Origin: an uncultured Tidjanibacter sp.
GTDB taxonomy: Bacteria; Bacteroidota; Bacteroidia; Bacteroidales; Rikenellaceae
NCBI GenBank assembly: GCA_947852905.1
Contig: CANTVF010000001.1
Span: 124,001-188,000, forward strand
DNA length: 64,000 bases
Direction of reading: 5' to 3'
A program made the translations under genes and the position numbers. Below are positions 17,587 through 27,103 of the stretch, in pieces. The notes under the pieces were generated by a model. It had not been told where the DNA came from. It made no database searches and saw only the letters and a list, made by a program, of their open reading frames with translations. Within the stretch, counting starts at the first letter, position 1; each line of letters opens with the position of its first letter.

Positions 17587-18807
17587 TCACCTCAGTTTGT
17601 GGGCATGGAAATGCGGCGTCACGTATTTTATGAACAGCGTGAACGAGACGACCACCAGCCCGACGCCGACTATATAGCATAACGCATAAGTCCATTCCGA
17701 GAGAAAACCGCCCAACAGCATTCCGCAACCTATGCCTACGTCCCAGCCCGTCAGATACGTGGCGTTGGCCGTCGCACGGCGCGAATTGGGGGCGAGGTTT
17801 ATGAACAGGGTGTTGAATGCTGGGAACATCGTTCCGAATCCGTAACCGATGAGGGCTGCCGAAGAGAAATAGAGTATGTAGCCGGCGGTTATGTTCCAGC
17901 CGGACACGGTGGACAGCAACGCTTCGCCGAGTATGCCGAACATAGCTATGAATATGCCTTGACGGATGGTTTCGGTGACGAAACCCTTGTCCACCCGTTT
18001 GCCGGAACTAAGTCGCGACGTTATAAGGCCTGCTGCCATTACCGTAAAAAACAGACCGGAACTCGACGTGATGCCCGATTCTATGGCATACAGTGCCATG
18101 TAACTCGTGGTCATACCGTATGGTATGGCGAGCATGAAAAGCGATATGCAGGCCGGAATACCTTCCACAAGGAAGAAACGGTCTATTGATATTGGGCTGT
18201 TGGGGTTCTCGGCCGGAGCTTTTTTGGGGGCATGTACCAAGGCGCCGAATACGAGTCCGAGCAATGCCGTTGCCAGCGATGTAAAAAACAGCGTCATGAA
18301 ATTGCCCGACGATATGATGAAAAGTCCTGTCATGGGTCCGAATGCCATGGCCATGTTACCCATTACGCCGAAATACCCAAGTCCCTCGCCGCGCCGTGAC
18401 GACGGCATGACGTCTATCACGAGGGTGTTGCCCGTGGTGGAGAGCGTTCCGAACGTGAAGCCGTGGAATATCCGTAGGAATATGAACATACCCAACGTCG
18501 ATGTTATCCAGAAATAACCGAGAAACGACAGGGCGAACAGAGCGTAGGCTATGATATATACCCTCTTGCGTGGAAATGTGTCGGCCGTGAAGCCGGCGAG
18601 CGGTCTGACGCTCAACACAGCTATGACGTAGCAGGAGAGTACCACGCCTATCATAGTGTGTCCTATTCCGAATGTCTCCCTTAGGTAGAACGGCAGGGTG
18701 GGTACGAGCAGAAAGAATGAAAAGGACATGAGGAACGACGCGATACATACGAATATGTAATCCTTGGTCCACAGTTTTTCTTTAGTCGGTCGGATTTCAG
18801 AGTGCAT
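17587..18807 (-). CDS. MFS transporter, drug/sugar efflux type
   Basis: A 406-residue, 12-helix major facilitator. It has the helix 2-3 loop motif AGFTADTFPRKRVYI (the GxxxDxxxRR-like motif A) and a long central loop rich in Lys/Pro/Asn between helices 6 and 7 (about residues 195-215). The similarity is to AraJ/YfcJ-like exporters; the substrate is unknown. It is monocistronic, with a -7 box (TATCTTTG) at 18831-18838 and its own terminator. Confidence 0.88.
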   Translation of the reverse strand: MHSEIRPTKEKLWTKDYIFVCIASFLMSFSFFLLVPTLPFYLRETFGIGHTMIGVVLSCYVIAVLSVRPLAGFTADTFPRKRVYIIAYALFALSFLGYFWITSTLGMFIFLRIFHGFTFGTLSTTGNTLVIDVMPSSRRGEGLGYFGVMGNMAMAFGPMTGLFIISSGNFMTLFFTSLATALLGLVFGALVHAPKKAPAENPNSPISIDRFFLVEGIPACISLFMLAIPYGMTTSYMALYAIESGITSSSGLFFTVMAAGLITSRLSSGKRVDKGFVTETIRQGIFIAMFGILGEALLSTVSGWNITAGYILYFSSAALIGYGFGTMFPAFNTLFINLAPNSRRATANATYLTGWDVGIGCGMLLGGFLSEWTYALCYIVGVGLVVVSFTLFIKYVTPHFHAHKLR

Positions 18808-18830
18808 GCCGGTAGTTGTTTTTTATCGCG

Positions 18831-18838
18831 CAAAGATA
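18831..18838 (-). promoter_or_regulatory. -7 box for the MFS gene
   Basis: The complement reads TATCTTTG, an exact TAnnTTTG box, 24 nt upstream of the start codon. No clear -33 element is visible. Confidence 0.4.
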
Positions 18839-19470
18839 GCTAAAACGTGGGTCGGTTGTTATCGTGCCGTGTGGCATTGAATATTTTTGCAGTTATGACA
18901 TGCGGGCTGAAGCTTGTGTGAATAATAGTCGTATTGTCCTTCTGCAAAGTATGCTGTTTGCAGAACGGATTTATATTTTTACACTTGTTAGCTAAAAAGC
19001 GTTGTATGAATCGGATAAGAGAAGTTGTAGGTAATAGTGGTATTGCCCGAAAAGAGTGTGTGAATGGACTTTGAAAGATTTTTTCTGGCTGTTCAATCTT
19101 TGTGGCGTTGACAAAGTGCATTGCACTGTCGTTATTTATCGTGTGTGATGCAAGTTTTTGATTTCTAATCGAGTCTTTTGCAGATTATAGCGATGTATTG
19201 AAAACGGATGAGATTTTAAAACTGTCGGCGCGATATTTGGTAATTTCTGGCGTTGCAACAATGTCGGATCCTGTGTGCTGATTTCGATCGAGATCAGAAA
19301 AGAGGATGTTTTGAATAGTGGGCGAATTTATCGGAACACTCCGTTGTAACTGATTGTATTTAAAATAATCGTGTGGATTTGTTAAATAAATGTGATTGTC
19401 GTAACCGGTAGTGTGGATGATTATCGTACATTTTTATTAATTTTATAGACTAACGAACGAGTTTATTCCG
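18839..19470. other. AT-rich gene-free stretch
   Basis: About 630 bp between the divergent MFS gene and the cytochrome bd operon. It is clearly AT-richer than the surrounding genes, and no reading frame, RNA or repeat could be supported in it. It may hold upstream control sites for cydAB, but none was recognised. Confidence 0.4.
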
Positions 19471-19478
19471 TAGTTTTG
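19471..19478 (+). promoter_or_regulatory. -7 box of the DUF4492-cydAB operon
   Basis: TAGTTTTG matches TAnnTTTG. The leader to the ATG at 19610 would be about 125 nt. The -33 region is not convincing. Confidence 0.4.
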
Positions 19479-19609
19479 TTCCAGACGGGGTACTCTCCCG
19501 ATATGTGCGGATTATTTGAGTCGGGTTAGGTGGGAGTATCCGCCGGCAGAAGGCGTGTGGCTATGTCGGGTAATTGTAGCGTTTAACGACGGATTTTATT
19601 TTCGGGATT

Positions 19610-19840
19610 ATGGCGAACGCTTTTGTAAAACTCATAGATATATATCGTTTCGGGTTTCAGGACTCGCGGCTTTTCAGACGTTTGCTGTTGCTGATAGGTA
19701 TCAAGCTGTTCATCATGTTCGCGATTCTCAGATTGATATTTTTCCCCGATCTGCTGGCCGGCAAGAGCGAAAGGGAGAAGGCTGCGACGATAATCGAGAA
19801 TTTGACGACGCTGCCGTCAGCCGGTCTTGGCGCGGAATAG
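19610..19840 (+). CDS. DUF4492 small membrane protein of the cytochrome bd operon
   Basis: A 76-residue protein with a single hydrophobic segment (about residues 24-47) preceded by FVKLIDIYRFGFQDSR. It matches the DUF4492 family, found upstream of cydA in Bacteroidetes and Epsilonproteobacteria. Position and size suggest an accessory or assembly subunit of the bd oxidase; the function is not established. cydA follows after 99 nt. Confidence 0.85.
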   Translation: MANAFVKLIDIYRFGFQDSRLFRRLLLLIGIKLFIMFAILRLIFFPDLLAGKSEREKAATIIENLTTLPSAGLGAE

Positions 19841-19939
19841 TGCAATATACTGTATGCGATACGGAGATAACGGTATATTGTCGACAGATGACCTGACTAA
19901 GATATAATTGGAGTGTAACTCTTTTTAATAATATCGCTT

Positions 19940-21511
19940 ATGCAAAGTATTTCCGAACTTATGCAGGTGGTGGATTGGTCGCGCGCGCAGTTCGCTATGA
20001 CGGCCATTTACCATTGGATTTTCGTACCTCTCACATTGGGACTCGGTTTCATCGTGGCCATAATGGAGACGTTCTACTACAAGACCGGCGATGCGTTCTG
20101 GAAAAGGACTACCAAATTCTGGATGCGGTTGTTCGGTATCAATTTCGCCATAGGAGTGGCTACGGGTATAATACTCGAATTCGAGTTCGGTACCAACTGG
20201 TCGAACTATTCCTATTTCGTGGGCGACATTTTCGGTGCACCGCTCGCGATAGAAGGCATAATGGCCTTTTTCCTCGAAAGTACGTTCATTGCCGTCATGT
20301 TTTTCGGTTGGAACAAGGTTTCCAAAGGATTTCATCTGACAGCTACGTGGCTTACGGCCATAGGCGCCAATCTGTCGGCTCTCTGGATTCTGGTGGCCAA
20401 CGGATGGATGCAGTATCCTGTAGGCATGCAGTTCAATCCGGAAACGGCACGCAATGAAATGGTTTCATTCTTCGACGTGTTGTTTTCCCCCGTCGCGATG
20501 AACAAGTTTTTCCATACCGTTTCTTCGGGATACGTGCTTGCCGCGGTATTCGTCGTCGGAGTTTCGGCATGGTTCCTGTTGCGCCGTCGCGAGAATCAAA
20601 TGGCGTTGCGCAGTATCAAGATAGCTTCCGTGTTCGGTATGGCGAGCATATTGCTGTGTGTCTTCACGGGAGACGGTTCCGGCGTATGGGTGAGTCGTAC
20701 CCAGCCGATGAAACTGGCGGCCATGGAGGCGCATTACGACGGCAGCGAAGGAGCTCCGCTGGTGGCGGTGGGCATTCTCAAACCAGAAGCCGAGCGTACC
20801 TCCAACGAAGACGCTTTTTATTTCAAGATCGAGATTCCGAAGCTGTTGTCGATTATGAGCGCCCATGATGTGGATGCTTATGTGGCCGGTATAAACGATC
20901 TGGTGTACGGTAATCCGGAAAGGGGGATTCTGTCGGCGAGCGAGAAAATGGAGCGCGGTCGCGTGGCCATAGACGAACTGGCGCGTTACCGTGAAGCCAT
21001 GGAGAACGGTGACAGCGAGACTATGCAGGCCATAGCGCGTAAGTTCGATCCGCAGACTGACGAAGGTAAGGAGTTCCTTAGCGAATACTTCGCTTATTTC
21101 GGTTACGGGTACCTTCAGTCTCCGGAGGATATAGTGCCGAATGTTCCTCTTACGTTCTATGCTTTCCGTGTGATGGTAGGCATAGGCTGTCTGTTCATAC
21201 TGTTGTTTGCCGTTGTGCTTTGGACTGGTTACCGTAAGAGTCTCGAACGTACCCGGTGGTTGCAGTATGTCATGCTTTGGGCTATACCGTTCGCTTACAT
21301 AGCTTCCATGGCCGGATGGGTAGTGGCCGAGGTAGGGCGTCAGCCGTGGACCATACAGGATTTGCTACCCACCGTGGCTGCCGTGTCGCGGATAGACGCT
21401 ACGTCGGTGATGGTGACATTTTTCATTTTCGCGCTTCTGTTCACCGCGCTGCTCATAGCGGAGATTAAGATCATGACCAAACAAATCAGTATAGGACCTA
21501 AAAACGAATAA
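19940..21511 (+). CDS. cydA: cytochrome bd ubiquinol oxidase subunit I
   Basis: The catalytic haem-bearing subunit of the bd-type quinol oxidase: it oxidises quinol and reduces O2 at low oxygen tension, in the inner membrane. The 523 residues show the conserved N-terminal haem-ligand helix (TAIYHWIFVPLTLG), the GWMQYPVG signature and the later FRVMVGIG helix with the Met ligand. A quinol-binding loop lies between helices 6 and 7 (about 255-390). cydB follows after 5 nt. Confidence 0.96.
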   Translation: MQSISELMQVVDWSRAQFAMTAIYHWIFVPLTLGLGFIVAIMETFYYKTGDAFWKRTTKFWMRLFGINFAIGVATGIILEFEFGTNWSNYSYFVGDIFGAPLAIEGIMAFFLESTFIAVMFFGWNKVSKGFHLTATWLTAIGANLSALWILVANGWMQYPVGMQFNPETARNEMVSFFDVLFSPVAMNKFFHTVSSGYVLAAVFVVGVSAWFLLRRRENQMALRSIKIASVFGMASILLCVFTGDGSGVWVSRTQPMKLAAMEAHYDGSEGAPLVAVGILKPEAERTSNEDAFYFKIEIPKLLSIMSAHDVDAYVAGINDLVYGNPERGILSASEKMERGRVAIDELARYREAMENGDSETMQAIARKFDPQTDEGKEFLSEYFAYFGYGYLQSPEDIVPNVPLTFYAFRVMVGIGCLFILLFAVVLWTGYRKSLERTRWLQYVMLWAIPFAYIASMAGWVVAEVGRQPWTIQDLLPTVAAVSRIDATSVMVTFFIFALLFTALLIAEIKIMTKQISIGPKNE

Positions 21512-21516
21512 TTGCC

Positions 21517-22668
21517 ATGCAGATAACATACATATTTTTACAGCAATACTGGTGGTTCATCATATCACTGTTGGGAGCCTTGCTGGTTTTCCTGTTGTTC
21601 GTGCAGGGCGGGCAGGGTATGCTGCGCGAGATAGGGCGCAGCGACGTGGAGCGCAACATGCTCGTCAATTCGCTCGGTCGCAAGTGGGAATTTACATTTA
21701 CGACTCTGGTAACGTTCGGCGGCGCTTTTTTCGCATCATTTCCGCTTTTCTATTCCACCTCTTTCGGCGGTGCATTCTACGTATGGATGCTGATATTGCT
21801 GGTTTTCGTCATACAGGCCGTAGCATACGAATTTCGCCGCAAGCCAGATAATTTTCTCGGAGAAAAAACTTACGATGCATTTCTTATGGTGAACGGCGTC
21901 GCCGGTCCGCTTCTTCTTGGTATAGCTGTCGGTACATTCTTCACCGGTGCTAACTTTGCGGTAGACAGAATCAATATTACGGCTGTAGGCGGTCATACCG
22001 CCATATCGCAATGGACGACGCCGTGGCGCGGTCTGGAAGCCGTGGCCGATTGGCGCAATGTGGCTCTCGGATTGTCTGTACTCTTCCTTTCGAGAGTGCT
22101 GGCTTGCCAGTATTTCATGAATAATATAGACGACGATACCATATTCGGCCGTTCACGTCGGCGCATGGGGTTGTATTCCGTGTTGTTTCTGGTGTGCTTC
22201 CTGCCGTTTCTCGCGGCGCTGTTCCTGTCGGACGGAGTAGCCGCGGATCCTTCTGGTGTCATGTATTACGAGCCTTACAAATATTGGCATAATCTGGTAC
22301 AGATGCCTGTTGTGGCAGTGGTTATGGCGGCGGGCGTTCTCGCCGTGCTGACAGGTATGATAACTGGATATTTCCGTTCGTCTCGCAAGGCGATATGGTG
22401 GAGCGGTATCGGCACCGTGTTGACCGTCTTGTCGCTTTTGTTGCTTGCCGGTTGGAACGGTACCGCATATTATCCCTCCAACGCCGATTTGCAGAGTTCG
22501 CTCACCATATACAACAGTTCGTCGAGCGAATTTACATTGCAAGTGATGAGCATAGTGTCGCTGTTGATTCCGTTCGTCGTGGCATACATATGGTATGCAT
22601 GGCGTTCCATAAACCGTAAACGAATCACGCGCAGGGAAATCGAAAACGACGGGGAGCATCAGTATTGA
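21517..22668 (+). CDS. cydB: cytochrome bd ubiquinol oxidase subunit II
   Basis: A 383-residue, roughly nine-helix partner of CydA. It begins with the helix preceding QGGQGMLREIGRS and contains the typical NGVAGPLLLGIAVGTFFTGA segment. It starts 5 nt after cydA and ends before a strong terminator. No cydX-like peptide was found; DUF4492 may take a comparable place. Confidence 0.95.
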   Translation: MQITYIFLQQYWWFIISLLGALLVFLLFVQGGQGMLREIGRSDVERNMLVNSLGRKWEFTFTTLVTFGGAFFASFPLFYSTSFGGAFYVWMLILLVFVIQAVAYEFRRKPDNFLGEKTYDAFLMVNGVAGPLLLGIAVGTFFTGANFAVDRINITAVGGHTAISQWTTPWRGLEAVADWRNVALGLSVLFLSRVLACQYFMNNIDDDTIFGRSRRRMGLYSVLFLVCFLPFLAALFLSDGVAADPSGVMYYEPYKYWHNLVQMPVVAVVMAAGVLAVLTGMITGYFRSSRKAIWWSGIGTVLTVLSLLLLAGWNGTAYYPSNADLQSSLTIYNSSSSEFTLQVMSIVSLLIPFVVAYIWYAWRSINRKRITRREIENDGEHQY

Positions 22669-22691
22669 TATGCCTTGTCTCAGTCTGTCTG

Positions 22692-22731
22692 AAAGCGCTG
22701 CTGCCGGAGAGATTCCGCGGCAGCGCTTTTT
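22692..22731 (+). terminator. terminator of the cydAB operon
   Basis: A GC-rich hairpin with outer arms AAAGCGCTGC and GCAGCGCTTT is followed by a short T-run, 24 nt after the cydB stop. Confidence 0.85.
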
Positions 22732-22850
22732 GTGATTATATTTGCGGCGGATTCCGGTCGAACGGGATTGCGACGAAACTGTGGCTGCGATGGATTGCGG
22801 CCCGATTGTTGTCCGCAGATTCGAATAATATCTAAAATTTTACTTTACTT

Positions 22851-23711
22851 ATGTCCTACAATCTTTTGAAAGGTAAACGAGGCCTCATATTCGGGGCGCT
22901 CAACGATAAATCCATTGCGTGGAAAGTGGCCGAAAGGGCTTACGAGGAGGGCGCTACATTCGTTCTTACCAATACGCCCGTGTCCATGCGCATGGGCGAT
23001 ATAGAATCGCTGGCAGAGAAGTGCGGCACGATAGTCATTCCCGCCGACGCCACCAATGTGCAGGATCTGGAGAATCTCGTTACGAAAGGCATGGAGCATA
23101 TCGGCGGCAAGTTCGATTTCGTATTGCACTCGATCGGTATGTCGCCCAACGTGCGCAAGGGACGTACATACGACGATCTCGATTACGACTATTATCACAA
23201 GACGATAGATATATCGGCCATGTCGTTTCACAAGGTAATACAGACGTGCCGCAAACTCGATGCTATAGAGGATTGGGGATCGGTCGTAGCGCTCACTTAT
23301 ATCGCCGCCCAGCGTACGTTGTACGGATACAACGATATGGCCGACGCGAAAGCTATGCTGGAATCCATAGCACGCAGCTTCGGATACATATACGGGCGTG
23401 AGAAGAATATACGAATCAATACCGTTTCACAATCGCCTACGGCTACGACGGCCGGCAGCGGAGTTATGGGGCTGGACAACCTTATGGATTTCGCCGAGCG
23501 TATGTCTCCGCTCGGCAACGCTACGGCAGCCGAATGCGCCGATTATATAATCACGCTTTTCTCGGATCTTACGCGTAAGGTCACGATGCAGAATCTTTAT
23601 CATGACGGCGGCTATTCGAGTATGGGCATGAGCATGCAGGCCATGCATGTATATAACGAAGGATTGGAATACCGGGACGTTCGCAGCGACAAGTCTCGCC
23701 GCAGGAAGTAG
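22851..23711 (+). CDS. fabI: enoyl-[acyl-carrier-protein] reductase (NADH)
   Basis: The last reductive step of type II fatty-acid elongation. The 286 residues have the FabI-type Rossmann start (GLIFGALNDKSIAWKVA) and the Tyr-x6-Lys catalytic pair Tyr160...Lys167, with Tyr150 in the position of the second conserved tyrosine. The C-terminal 20-25 residues extend beyond typical E. coli FabI (262 aa) and end in a basic SRRRK tail. It is monocistronic, 182 nt after cydB, beyond the terminator. Confidence 0.95.
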   Translation: MSYNLLKGKRGLIFGALNDKSIAWKVAERAYEEGATFVLTNTPVSMRMGDIESLAEKCGTIVIPADATNVQDLENLVTKGMEHIGGKFDFVLHSIGMSPNVRKGRTYDDLDYDYYHKTIDISAMSFHKVIQTCRKLDAIEDWGSVVALTYIAAQRTLYGYNDMADAKAMLESIARSFGYIYGREKNIRINTVSQSPTATTAGSGVMGLDNLMDFAERMSPLGNATAAECADYIITLFSDLTRKVTMQNLYHDGGYSSMGMSMQAMHVYNEGLEYRDVRSDKSRRRK

Positions 23712-24501
23712 CGTGGCTGACTGTATTGACGTATGGATGCATGCGATATCGTATCCTTTTCGTCCTTACGCATATACATTCGATTGGACGGCATAATTGC
23801 CTGCGATATGGAAAATATTAGCCATGCAGAATTTTGTACCATGTTCTTGATGTAACTAGCAGCTATGGTCAATGAGTTAGCTCATACAATATGGTGAGTT
23901 CTCGGTATTGTCCTTGAGCTTGGCACTTGGGGTTTAGTGCTTTATCTGATTGGCATTTTACGTTTTGCGTTCTGTAAAAAAGGCGATATGCTACTGCCTT
24001 GGCGGGTTTCTGGAGATATTATTAACACATAACGCAGTTATCTGTTCGTCACGAATTCGGCTTGGCCAGCGTCCAAGCCGAATTCGTGACATTTTCGGAG
24101 TAGAAACAGTATTGCTGTTCTTTGAAAAGGGTGTGAGCGTTCTGGGTTATGTGTGAAGTGAACTAAGCGAGACTTGTCGGAAAAGGCTTATTTCCGGGAC
24201 AAACTATAAGTGAACGGAAATCAGTCGAAGTCATTAGCATCGGAAACGAATAAAAACGCTGAATATTCGTAGATAAAGGCATGACGGTTATTGCGTACAC
24301 AGAAAGTGTCGGCGGACAAAAGAGTAATTGTGACATATTTCAATGTACCGTTTCCGACAATCATTACTGTATAACATCCAACTGTCGCTTATTTGTTGCA
24401 CATGGCCGCGTCTGTAATTCTGCTTATTTCCCTAAACCTTTACATGAAAGATACTTGAGATGTTACACCAAGGAGGTACACGAAGTATATGATCACGCAC
24501 A
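23712..24501. other. gene-free stretch with a long perfect inverted repeat
   Basis: About 790 bp between fabI and the convergent pepD. Its main feature is an 18-bp perfect inverted repeat at 24048-24090. Plus-strand readings such as 24281-24508 (75 codons) look like chance ORFs. Confidence 0.4.
24048..24090. repeat. 18-bp perfect inverted repeat, 7-nt loop
   Basis: Arms 24048-24065 and 24073-24090 are perfectly complementary, and the loop is CCAGCGT. No T-run follows on either strand, so it is not a standard terminator. Its role is unknown. Confidence 0.8.
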
Positions 24502-24538
24502 AAAATAAACCGCACCTTATTCGGGTGCGGTTTATTTT
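24502..24538 (-). terminator. bidirectional terminator of pepD
   Basis: A perfect 15-bp stem (24502-24516 with 24524-24538, loop 7 nt), A-rich on the left and T-rich on the right. It is 22 nt after the pepD stop. Confidence 0.85.
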
Positions 24539-24559
24539 ACATTATAAGTGCTGTCGCGT

Positions 24560-26023
24560 TTATTTCATGGGAGCGTGCTCGAGCGTGTAGCAGATGAATT
24601 TCCAGAATTTGCCTACCGATTCGATATTGACCTTTTCATCGGGCGAGTGCGGGTAACGGATAGTCGGACCGCAAGAGATCATATCCATGTCGGGGTATTT
24701 GCCGCCGATGATTCCGCACTCCAGACCTGCGTGTATGGCCATTACGGCAGGTTTCTTGCCGAACAGTTTTTCATAGCTTTCGCTCATGGTCTTCAGAATG
24801 GGTGAATCCATATTGGGGTTCCAACCGTCGTAAGCTCCGGAAAGTTTGACGTTTGCACCAGCCAATTCCATGACTGTGCGTATCTTCATGGCGAGATCGT
24901 CCTTTTCGCTGTTCATGGAGCTGCGAAGCAGACACATGATCTTGAAGTAACCGCGTTCGGATACTACACGTGCGAGGTTGGACGAGGTCTGTACCAGTCC
25001 GGGCATGGAAGTGCTCATACGCTGTACGCCGTTGGGACATGCGTAAACGGCGTCGATGAGGTTGGCCTGATCGAAGAAGTTGATGGCTTTGGACGGTGTC
25101 TTTACGGGTACGGCCTTGAACGACAATCCTTCTTCTATGCCTTTATACTCCGTCTTGTAGAGTTGCTCGTATTTCTTGACTGCCGAAACGAGGGCTTTCT
25201 CGTTCTGTTTGAGAACTACTATCGTAGCGAATGCTTCGCGCGGTATGGCATTGCGCAGGCCGCCGCCGTCTATGTCACAGAGCAATATGCCGAGCTTCTC
25301 CTGATAGTTGCGCATGAAACGCGCGAGGAGCTGGTTGGCGTTACCTCTCTGTTCGATTATGTCCATACCTGAGTGGCCTCCCTTCAGTCCCTTTATTTCC
25401 AGACGGTAACCGGTGAAGTTTTCCTTTTCGACCTTTTCGGTGTCGTATTTCATGGTTGCCGTCAGGTCGAGACCGCCTGCGCAACCTACGTAGAGTTCGC
25501 CTTCGGTTTCCGAGTCGAGGTTGAGAAGTATCTTGCCTTTGAGTACGCCCGGTTTAAGGCCGAAAGCGCCGTCCATACCTGTCTCCTCGGTGGCTGTGAA
25601 AAGACCTTCGAGAGGGCCGTGTTTGATGTCCTTGGATTCGAGTATGGCGAGTATCGTCGCTGCCCCTATGCCGTTGTCGGCGCCGAGGGTCGTGCCGTTG
25701 GCCGTAACCCAGTCACCGTCTATATAGGCCTCGATGCTGTCTTTCTCGAAGTCGAACTCCTTGTCGGAGTTTTTCTGCGGTACCATGTCGAGGTGGGCTT
25801 GCAGCACTATGGGAGTGCGATTTTCCATTCCCGGTGTCGCAGGCTTGCGAATAAGTATGTTCTGGCCTTCGTCTATACTGTGTTCCAGCTTGTGTTCCTT
25901 TGCAAAGCGGAGTATGTATTCGCGTATTTTCTCTTCGTGATGCGAAGGACGTGGAATTTCACAGATTTCGGCAAACCTCGACCATAGCGGTTCGGGTTGC
26001 AATTTCTTAAGGTTTTTATCCAT
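24560..26023 (-). CDS. pepD: aminoacyl-histidine dipeptidase (M20 family)
   Basis: A 487-residue zinc metallopeptidase that cleaves Xaa-His and other dipeptides in the cytosol. Metal-site motifs are QAHLDMV (near residue 80), TTLGADNGIG (near 115), ATEETGMDG (near 145) and a late AIHAGLECGII. The length fits PepD/carnosinase-type M20C enzymes. It lies 72 nt downstream of phoH on the same strand. Confidence 0.93.
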   Translation of the reverse strand: MDKNLKKLQPEPLWSRFAEICEIPRPSHHEEKIREYILRFAKEHKLEHSIDEGQNILIRKPATPGMENRTPIVLQAHLDMVPQKNSDKEFDFEKDSIEAYIDGDWVTANGTTLGADNGIGAATILAILESKDIKHGPLEGLFTATEETGMDGAFGLKPGVLKGKILLNLDSETEGELYVGCAGGLDLTATMKYDTEKVEKENFTGYRLEIKGLKGGHSGMDIIEQRGNANQLLARFMRNYQEKLGILLCDIDGGGLRNAIPREAFATIVVLKQNEKALVSAVKKYEQLYKTEYKGIEEGLSFKAVPVKTPSKAINFFDQANLIDAVYACPNGVQRMSTSMPGLVQTSSNLARVVSERGYFKIMCLLRSSMNSEKDDLAMKIRTVMELAGANVKLSGAYDGWNPNMDSPILKTMSESYEKLFGKKPAVMAIHAGLECGIIGGKYPDMDMISCGPTIRYPHSPDEKVNIESVGKFWKFICYTLEHAPMK

Positions 26024-26095
26024 TGTCGTATATGTATTTGGTTGTTTGTTTCGTGTCAGTGTGCCGCGTGCATGCGGCTTGTCTTTCTATAAACG

Positions 26096-27094
26096 TTATT
26101 CGGATCGTTTTTCGTCTTCGTCGTCGGTATCCGCGGCGTCTTTTTCTTCACGCCGCTCTTTCTCGAACGCGTTGACTATATGTTTTACCAGACGGTGACG
26201 GATTATGTCCCTGTTGTCGAACGTAACCATGCCTATACCGTCTATGCCGTTCAGCAGTTCCATTGCGCGGACGAGTCCGGAATCGGAACGGCGTGGCAGG
26301 TCTATCTGAGTAATATCGCCCGTGACGATGAATTTGGCGTTGCGCCCCATTCTCGTCAGGAACATTTTCAACTGAGACAGGGTGGTGTTCTGTGCTTCGT
26401 CGAGTATGACGAAAGCATTGTCTAACGTCCGTCCGCGCATGTACGCGAGAGGAGCTATTTGTACGGTGCCTTCATCGAGATATTTCTGCAACTTCGCAGC
26501 CGGAATCATGTCGTTCAAGGCGTCGTAAAGCGGTTGCAGATACGGATCGAGTTTTTCTTTCATGTCTCCCGGCAGAAAGCCGAGTTTCTCGCCGGCTTCC
26601 ACGGCCGGGCGGGTGAGTATGATCCGTTTGACCTCCTTGTTCTTGAGCGCCCTTACGGCAAGCGCTATCGCTGTGTACGTCTTGCCGCTGCCGGCAGGAC
26701 CTATTGCGAACAGAAGATCGTTGTCGTCGTACATGCCGACGAGCCGTTGTTGGTTTACGGTACGCGCCTTTACGATAAGTCCGCCGTTGCCGTATACTAT
26801 TATGTCTTTCGACTGCGCCTCTTCAGCGCTGCGCAACCCTTCGGAGAATACCTGATCTACAACTTCAGGCGATATGTGGCCGTATTTGGCCGCATAGGCG
26901 AGCAGGGCATTCAGTTTGTCCTCGAAACGGTCGAGTTCCGCGTCGTCGCCTAAAGCCTTGATAGTCGAGCCGCGCGCGACGATTTTGAGTTTTGGAAAGA
27001 GGTCGCAAATCCTGTTGAGATTTGAATTTGCGACCCCGTAAAATTCCAGAGGATCTATACCCTCCAATGCTATGATCCTTTCAGGCATTGACAC
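26096..27094 (-). CDS. PhoH family ATPase
   Basis: A 332-residue cytosolic P-loop ATPase of the PhoH/PhoH-like family. Walker A GPAGSGKT is at 132-139 and Walker B FVILDEAQ lies near 230, followed by VTGDITQIDLP. An N-terminal KH-like region (about 1-90) is present, and the C-terminus is a charged Asp/Glu/Lys-rich tail. The family is tied to RNA metabolism in several bacteria, but its exact role is unclear. It starts 9 nt after the small barrel gene. Confidence 0.9.
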   Translation of the reverse strand: MSMPERIIALEGIDPLEFYGVANSNLNRICDLFPKLKIVARGSTIKALGDDAELDRFEDKLNALLAYAAKYGHISPEVVDQVFSEGLRSAEEAQSKDIIVYGNGGLIVKARTVNQQRLVGMYDDNDLLFAIGPAGSGKTYTAIALAVRALKNKEVKRIILTRPAVEAGEKLGFLPGDMKEKLDPYLQPLYDALNDMIPAAKLQKYLDEGTVQIAPLAYMRGRTLDNAFVILDEAQNTTLSQLKMFLTRMGRNAKFIVTGDITQIDLPRRSDSGLVRAMELLNGIDGIGMVTFDNRDIIRHRLVKHIVNAFEKERREEKDAADTDDEDEKRSE

Positions 27095-27103
27095 TATTCC
27101 AGT

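Noticed and set aside
18840-19121. A 93-codon minus-strand ORF.
   Set aside because: AT-rich chance frame with no motif, overlapping the MFS -33 region.
19375-19397. A Rex-like half site (TTGTTAA) upstream of the cyd operon.
   Set aside because: Only one half matches; the second half is not an inverted copy.
23920-23942. A TTGGCAC-like element resembling a sigma-54 -24 box.
   Set aside because: The -12 GC is not at the required distance, and no gene follows on that strand.
24470-24501. A perfect AAGGAGGT followed 11 nt later by an ATG.
   Set aside because: The frame runs straight through the pepD terminator and has no protein-like content. Strong Shine-Dalgarno sequences are also not used by this organism's other genes.
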